Assembly (NCBI RefSeq): GCF_041358175.1
Contig: NZ_JBGKBE010000003.1
Span: 1 to 64,000 of the forward strand
Length of the DNA: 64,000 bases
Source of the DNA: Muriicola sp041358175
GTDB lineage: Bacteria; Bacteroidota; Bacteroidia; Flavobacteriales; Flavobacteriaceae
Reading direction: 5' to 3'
Part shown: positions 60,372 through 64,000 of the stretch, in pieces
Position numbering within the stretch: position 1 is the stretch's first letter
Layout: the number at the start of each line of letters is the position of its first letter
Notes under the pieces: model-generated
Database searches by the model: none
Told to the model about the DNA's origin: nothing
The model's input: the letters and a program-made list of their open reading frames with translations, nothing else
Position numbers and translations under genes: made by a program

Positions 60372-62645
60372 ATGGCATTTGATATCGACATGATTAAGGG
60401 CGTTTACGCCAGGATGGGAGAACGGGTGGATAAAGCTCGGGAGCTGGTAGGAAAACCTCTTACCCTATCTGAGAAAATTCTTTACTCTCATCTTTGGGAA
60501 GGTATTCCTTCAGCCACTTTCAGAAGGGGAAAGGATTACGTCGATTTTGCCCCGGATCGGGTTGCCTGCCAGGATGCTACGGCACAAATGGCACTTTTAC
60601 AATTTATGCATGCAGGGAAACCTAAAGTTGCGGTTCCTACTACGGTGCACTGCGACCACCTGATACAGGCAAAAGTGGGTGCTGAGGCTGATCTCAAAAG
60701 AGCAAATAAAACCAGTAACGAAGTATTTGATTTTCTCGAATCTGTTTCCAATAAATACGGGATTGGTTTCTGGAAACCAGGTGCGGGGATTATCCACCAG
60801 GTAGTACTGGAAAACTACGCTTTTCCGGGAGGGATGATGATAGGAACCGATTCGCATACCGTAAATGCGGGCGGACTGGGAATGGTAGCCATAGGCGTGG
60901 GGGGTGCTGATGCCGTTGACGTGATGGCCGGGATGGCATGGGAGCTGAAATTCCCCAAACTTATAGGTGTAAAATTAAAAGGTAAATTAAGCGGGTGGAC
61001 CGCACCCAAAGACGTTATTCTTAAAGTGGCAGACATTCTCACAGTTAAAGGTGGGACGGGCGCTATTATAGAATATTTTGGCGAAGGAGCTACTTCCATG
61101 TCATGTACAGGAAAAGGTACTATTTGTAATATGGGAGCTGAAGTGGGAGCGACAACTTCAACCTTTGGGTATGATGATTCCATGGACCGCTACCTGAGAG
61201 GCACAGACCGGGCTGATGTCGCAGACGAAGCCAAGAAAGTAGCGGAATACCTCACCGCAGACCCCGAAGTATACGAGGAGCCGGAAAAATATTTTGATCA
61301 GGTGATTGAGATCGACCTTTCTACCCTTGAGCCTCATCTTAACGGTCCCTTTACTCCGGATCTTTCCACACCAATTTCCAAAATGAGCGAGGCTGCAAAA
61401 GCCAATGACTGGCCATTGAATGTGGAAGTAGGCCTGATCGGATCATGTACAAATTCGTCTTATGAAGATATTTCCAGGGCAGCTTCTCTTGCAAAACAGG
61501 TTTCAGAAAAGAAATTAAAAACAAAATCGAAGTTCACTATTACTCCAGGTTCTGAATTGGTGAGATTCACCATCGAACGCGATGGCTTTATCAAGACATT
61601 TAATAATATAGGAGCAACAGTATTTGCCAATGCCTGCGGGCCCTGTATTGGGATGTGGGACCGTTATGGAGACAAAGCGGCCGACGGCCCCCGAAATACG
61701 ATTGTACACTCTTTTAACCGGAATTTTGCCAAAAGGGCTGATGGAAATCCAAACACCCTGGCATTTGTAGGTTCGCCAGAACTGGTTACCGCGATTGCAA
61801 TCGCCGGAAGGTTAGACTTTAACCCGGTTACAGATACTCTGATCAATGAAGAAGGACAGGAAGTAAAACTCGACGAGCCTCGCGGATACGAACTGCCTCC
61901 GGAAGGTTTTGCAGTGGAAGATGCAGGATACGTTGCCCCAAGAGAAGACGGAAGTTCCGTAGATGTTAAAGTAGCGTCAGACTCCGAAAGGCTGCAACTC
62001 CTTGCACCATTTACACCTATCACCAATGAAAGCCTGCAGGGCATGAAATTGTTGATTAAGGCTTTCGGGAAATGTACTACAGACCATATTTCCATGGCGG
62101 GTCCATGGTTACGCTACCGGGGACATTTAGACAATATCGCTAACAACACCCTTATCGGTGCTGTCAATGCCTTTAATAAGAAGACCAATTTCGTCAAGAA
62201 CCAGCTTACAGGGGAATACGGTGGTGTACCCGACACCCAAAGAGCTTATAAGGCCAAAGGGATTAAGACCATTGTTGTAGGAGATCATAATTACGGGGAA
62301 GGTTCCTCAAGGGAACACGCTGCCATGCAACCAAGACACCTTGGGGTAGCTGCTGTACTGGTTAAATCCTTTGCCAGGATACATGAGACCAACCTGAAAA
62401 AACAGGGGATGCTGGCACTTACCTTTGTCAATGAAAATGATTATGATAAAATTCAGGAGGATGACACCTTCAACTTTGTCGATATTCAGGATTTTGCCCC
62501 GGATGTTCCACTTACCATTGAGGTAGTGCACAAGGACGGCTCCAAAGACATGATCAAGACCAACCATACTTATAATGCGCCGCAGATTGCATGGTTCAGG
62601 GAAGGATCGGCCCTCAATGTTATCAAGAAGGAAAATGCAGCCTAA
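60372..62645 (+). CDS. acn: Aconitate hydratase
   Basis: This 757-residue enzyme isomerises citrate and isocitrate in the TCA cycle. Ligands for the 4Fe-4S cluster lie near residues 358, 421 and 424 (GSCTNSSYEDIS, ACGPCIGMWDRYGDKA). The swivel domain at the C terminus has GDHNYGEGSSREHAAMQPRH. It is the mitochondrial-type (AcnA-like) form common in Bacteroidetes. I start at the ATG at 60372, whose product begins MAFDIDMIKGVYARMGERVD; an upstream in-frame TTG would add six residues. It is a single-gene unit with a clear -7 motif. Confidence 0.96.
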   Translation: MAFDIDMIKGVYARMGERVDKARELVGKPLTLSEKILYSHLWEGIPSATFRRGKDYVDFAPDRVACQDATAQMALLQFMHAGKPKVAVPTTVHCDHLIQAKVGAEADLKRANKTSNEVFDFLESVSNKYGIGFWKPGAGIIHQVVLENYAFPGGMMIGTDSHTVNAGGLGMVAIGVGGADAVDVMAGMAWELKFPKLIGVKLKGKLSGWTAPKDVILKVADILTVKGGTGAIIEYFGEGATSMSCTGKGTICNMGAEVGATTSTFGYDDSMDRYLRGTDRADVADEAKKVAEYLTADPEVYEEPEKYFDQVIEIDLSTLEPHLNGPFTPDLSTPISKMSEAAKANDWPLNVEVGLIGSCTNSSYEDISRAASLAKQVSEKKLKTKSKFTITPGSELVRFTIERDGFIKTFNNIGATVFANACGPCIGMWDRYGDKAADGPRNTIVHSFNRNFAKRADGNPNTLAFVGSPELVTAIAIAGRLDFNPVTDTLINEEGQEVKLDEPRGYELPPEGFAVEDAGYVAPREDGSSVDVKVASDSERLQLLAPFTPITNESLQGMKLLIKAFGKCTTDHISMAGPWLRYRGHLDNIANNTLIGAVNAFNKKTNFVKNQLTGEYGGVPDTQRAYKAKGIKTIVVGDHNYGEGSSREHAAMQPRHLGVAAVLVKSFARIHETNLKKQGMLALTFVNENDYDKIQEDDTFNFVDIQDFAPDVPLTIEVVHKDGSKDMIKTNHTYNAPQIAWFREGSALNVIKKENAA

Positions 62646-62709
62646 TCCGTCTTATTTGATTGTACTGGACAACCCAGAAGACGTAAATTATTAAATAAGA
62701 CAGCTTTAC

Positions 62710-63276
62710 ATGGCCATTAAAAAAAAGACGGTTCTCAACATTCTTCTGATTGTATTTATTCTGTCTTTTTTTGTTACCCCATTGGGGTATCACAGTAAGA
62801 TCATGTTAAACAGGTTATTTGCCGGTTCAGCAGATGTGATTCCAGCAGAGCAGCGAATTCAGATTGAAGACTACAATTGGCGGTTAAAGAATGAGAATTG
62901 GGAGTTTTTCAATTTTGAAAAATCTGAAGGGAAAGTCGTTTTTATTAATTTCTGGGCCTCATGGCGACTTCCAAGTGCAGCTGAATTAAAGAGCATTCAG
63001 AACCTTTATGATACCTACAAAGGCAAAGTCGATTTCTATATCATAACCGACGAAGAACAGGAACCTGTACTTGAATTTATGGAGGAAAATAATTTTGATT
63101 TTCCTGTCACATATCTGATTATCGGAGACAGATCGCCACTTCCTGCCCTTGAACCCCCCGGGACTTATATCCTCGATAAGAAAGGGAGAATTGTCGTTAA
63201 GAAAGAAGGAATAGCCGATTGGGATAATGCCAGGATCATGAGTTTAATGGAAGATCTATTGAAGGCCCGAACTTGA
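62710..63276 (+). CDS. TlpA-like thioredoxin-fold protein lacking CXXC cysteines
   Basis: This 188-residue protein has an N-terminal membrane anchor (VLNILLIVFILSFFVTPLGY) and a TlpA/thioredoxin domain. The active-site loop reads FINFWASWRLPSAAELKSI: residues 86-89 are RLPS where redox-active relatives have CxPC. Later features are kept (KVDFYIITDEEQEPVLEFME, PPGTYILDKKGRIVVKKEG), so the fold should be intact but cannot do disulfide chemistry. It may be a structural or binding protein in the periplasm. It follows the aconitase gene by 64 bases, and its stop overlaps the start of the CrtA-like gene. Confidence 0.9.
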   Translation: MAIKKKTVLNILLIVFILSFFVTPLGYHSKIMLNRLFAGSADVIPAEQRIQIEDYNWRLKNENWEFFNFEKSEGKVVFINFWASWRLPSAAELKSIQNLYDTYKGKVDFYIITDEEQEPVLEFMEENNFDFPVTYLIIGDRSPLPALEPPGTYILDKKGRIVVKKEGIADWDNARIMSLMEDLLKART

Positions 63277-63992
63277 CAACACAGATTACTACCCTGACAT
63301 TCTTCAAATACCGAAGCCTGTATGCCAAATTCTGGGCTTTTGGGATGATGCAATTTGCCCACCCTACTTTGCGTAGAACGCAGGGACTGTCCTTTTACAA
63401 ACTATTGGGAACCGGTAGGAAAGGATTTGATCCCAGACCCGATTGGAGCGTCTACGCCTTGCTACAAGTCTGGGATACTGAGGATAAAGCGGATGAATTT
63501 TTCCGGCATTCTTCGCTGATGAAGAAGTATAGGAAGTGCAGCTCTGAACACTGGACTCTTTATATGAGGAATAAAATGGCGAGGGGAAAATGGGATGGAA
63601 ATAATCCCTTTGCCATGCACCCCGAACTTGCTGAAGACATCCCTTACATTGCTGTTATCACCAGGGCTACTATTAAAGTGAAGTATTTACGCAGATTCTG
63701 GAAGAGCGTTCCTGCTTCTCAAAGGCCTCTGAAGGATAATGCCGGACTCATTTACACAAAAGGAGTAGGGGAGGTTCCCTATATGCAAATGGCGACCTTT
63801 AGTCTTTGGGAAAACCAGAAAGCTCTGGACGATTTTGCCTACAGGAGCAAAGAGCACATAAAGGTTATAGGGGATACGCGAACTATAGGCTGGTATAAGG
63901 AGGAACTATTTTCCCGCTTTCAACCTTACCGTTCCCTGGGGAGCTGGAATGGAATAAATCAATGGATCTTCACAGCTTCTGCACCACATTAA
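63273..63992 (+). CDS. CrtA-like (spheroidene monooxygenase family) protein
   Basis: This 239-residue protein resembles the spheroidene monooxygenase (CrtA) family, dimeric ferredoxin-like alpha/beta-barrel proteins: MQFAHPTLRRTQGLSFYKLL then TGRKGFDPRPDWSVYALLQV, and VITRATIKVKYLRRFWKSVP. True CrtA oxygenates carotenoids using a haem; whether this flavobacterial branch does so is unproven, and no other carotenoid gene is adjacent. It starts with TTG at 63273, overlapping the thioredoxin-fold gene stop (TTGA). The stop lies at the edge of the window and the gene is complete. Confidence 0.75.
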   Translation: MTTQITTLTFFKYRSLYAKFWAFGMMQFAHPTLRRTQGLSFYKLLGTGRKGFDPRPDWSVYALLQVWDTEDKADEFFRHSSLMKKYRKCSSEHWTLYMRNKMARGKWDGNNPFAMHPELAEDIPYIAVITRATIKVKYLRRFWKSVPASQRPLKDNAGLIYTKGVGEVPYMQMATFSLWENQKALDDFAYRSKEHIKVIGDTRTIGWYKEELFSRFQPYRSLGSWNGINQWIFTASAPH

Positions 63993-64000
63993 AACCAAAG

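Overview
The window looks like a chromosomal segment of a marine flavobacterium (Bacteroidetes, Flavobacteriaceae). I base this on a type B gliding/T9SS C-terminal domain next to a PorP/SprF-family protein, the order rpmB-rpmG-DUF4295-ftsY, many Bacteroidetes-only families (DUF4295, DUF6249, DUF5916, DUF4369, TIGR03643), promoters of the form TTG-N19-TAnnTTTG, and few Shine-Dalgarno sites. No rRNA, tRNA, phage, IS element or CRISPR array was recognised. The species cannot be named from sequence alone.

Layout. 1-6777: a very large tandem-repeat surface protein cut by the window edge, a secreted protein with calcium-binding Asp repeats and a type B sorting domain, and a PorP/SprF-like outer-membrane protein. 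6858-9557: a tight operon idi / queD-like / peroxiredoxin / manA, then a small conserved protein with its own promoter. 9564-18444: mostly scattered single genes (DUF4369 lipoprotein, DUF819 transporter, DUF5916 barrel, S1/P1 nuclease, AlkB, AraC regulator, MOSC protein). 18702-23520: two paralogous membrane-anchored AraC-type regulators around a small membrane protein, DUF6249, an ECF sigma factor with its likely partner, and a DoxX-like protein. 23579-32067: htpG, a TetR regulator with an ABC1/UbiB kinase, an S9 peptidase, a FabH-like synthase and a PNPOx-like protein. 32158-34605: an outer-membrane receptor-type barrel with a tetranucleotide repeat in its leader. 34928-48873: housekeeping genes (CoA-binding protein, Na+ symporter, recR, E2 acyltransferase, exonuclease, FAH hydrolase, Hpt, cinA, rpmB, rpmG, DUF4295, ftsY, DUF2911, amidase, rimO) and a second ECF sigma/anti-sigma pair, divergent from a fasciclin protein. 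49576-56756: a ten-gene minus-strand run holding two SRPBCC proteins, a class-A-like serine hydrolase, a complete molybdate importer (modA, di-Mop protein, modB, modC), a cysteine hydrolase and an AtoE-type fatty-acid transporter. 56870-63992: two SurA-like chaperones, MoxR, aconitase, a thioredoxin-fold protein without its cysteines, and a CrtA-like protein.

The most notable items are: (1) the two-module, near-identical repeat adhesin paired with type B secretion parts; (2) a thioredoxin-fold protein whose CXXC is replaced by RLPS; (3) a (GATT)6 tract between a receptor gene and its upstream region, placed so that loss of one unit would fuse an upstream start in frame; (4) two structured intergenic stretches that look like small RNAs; (5) a perfect 22-bp palindrome on an E2 promoter; and (6) several -7 promoter motifs lying only 4-7 nt before start codons, which suggests leaderless mRNAs. 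No completely new multi-gene system was convincingly identified.
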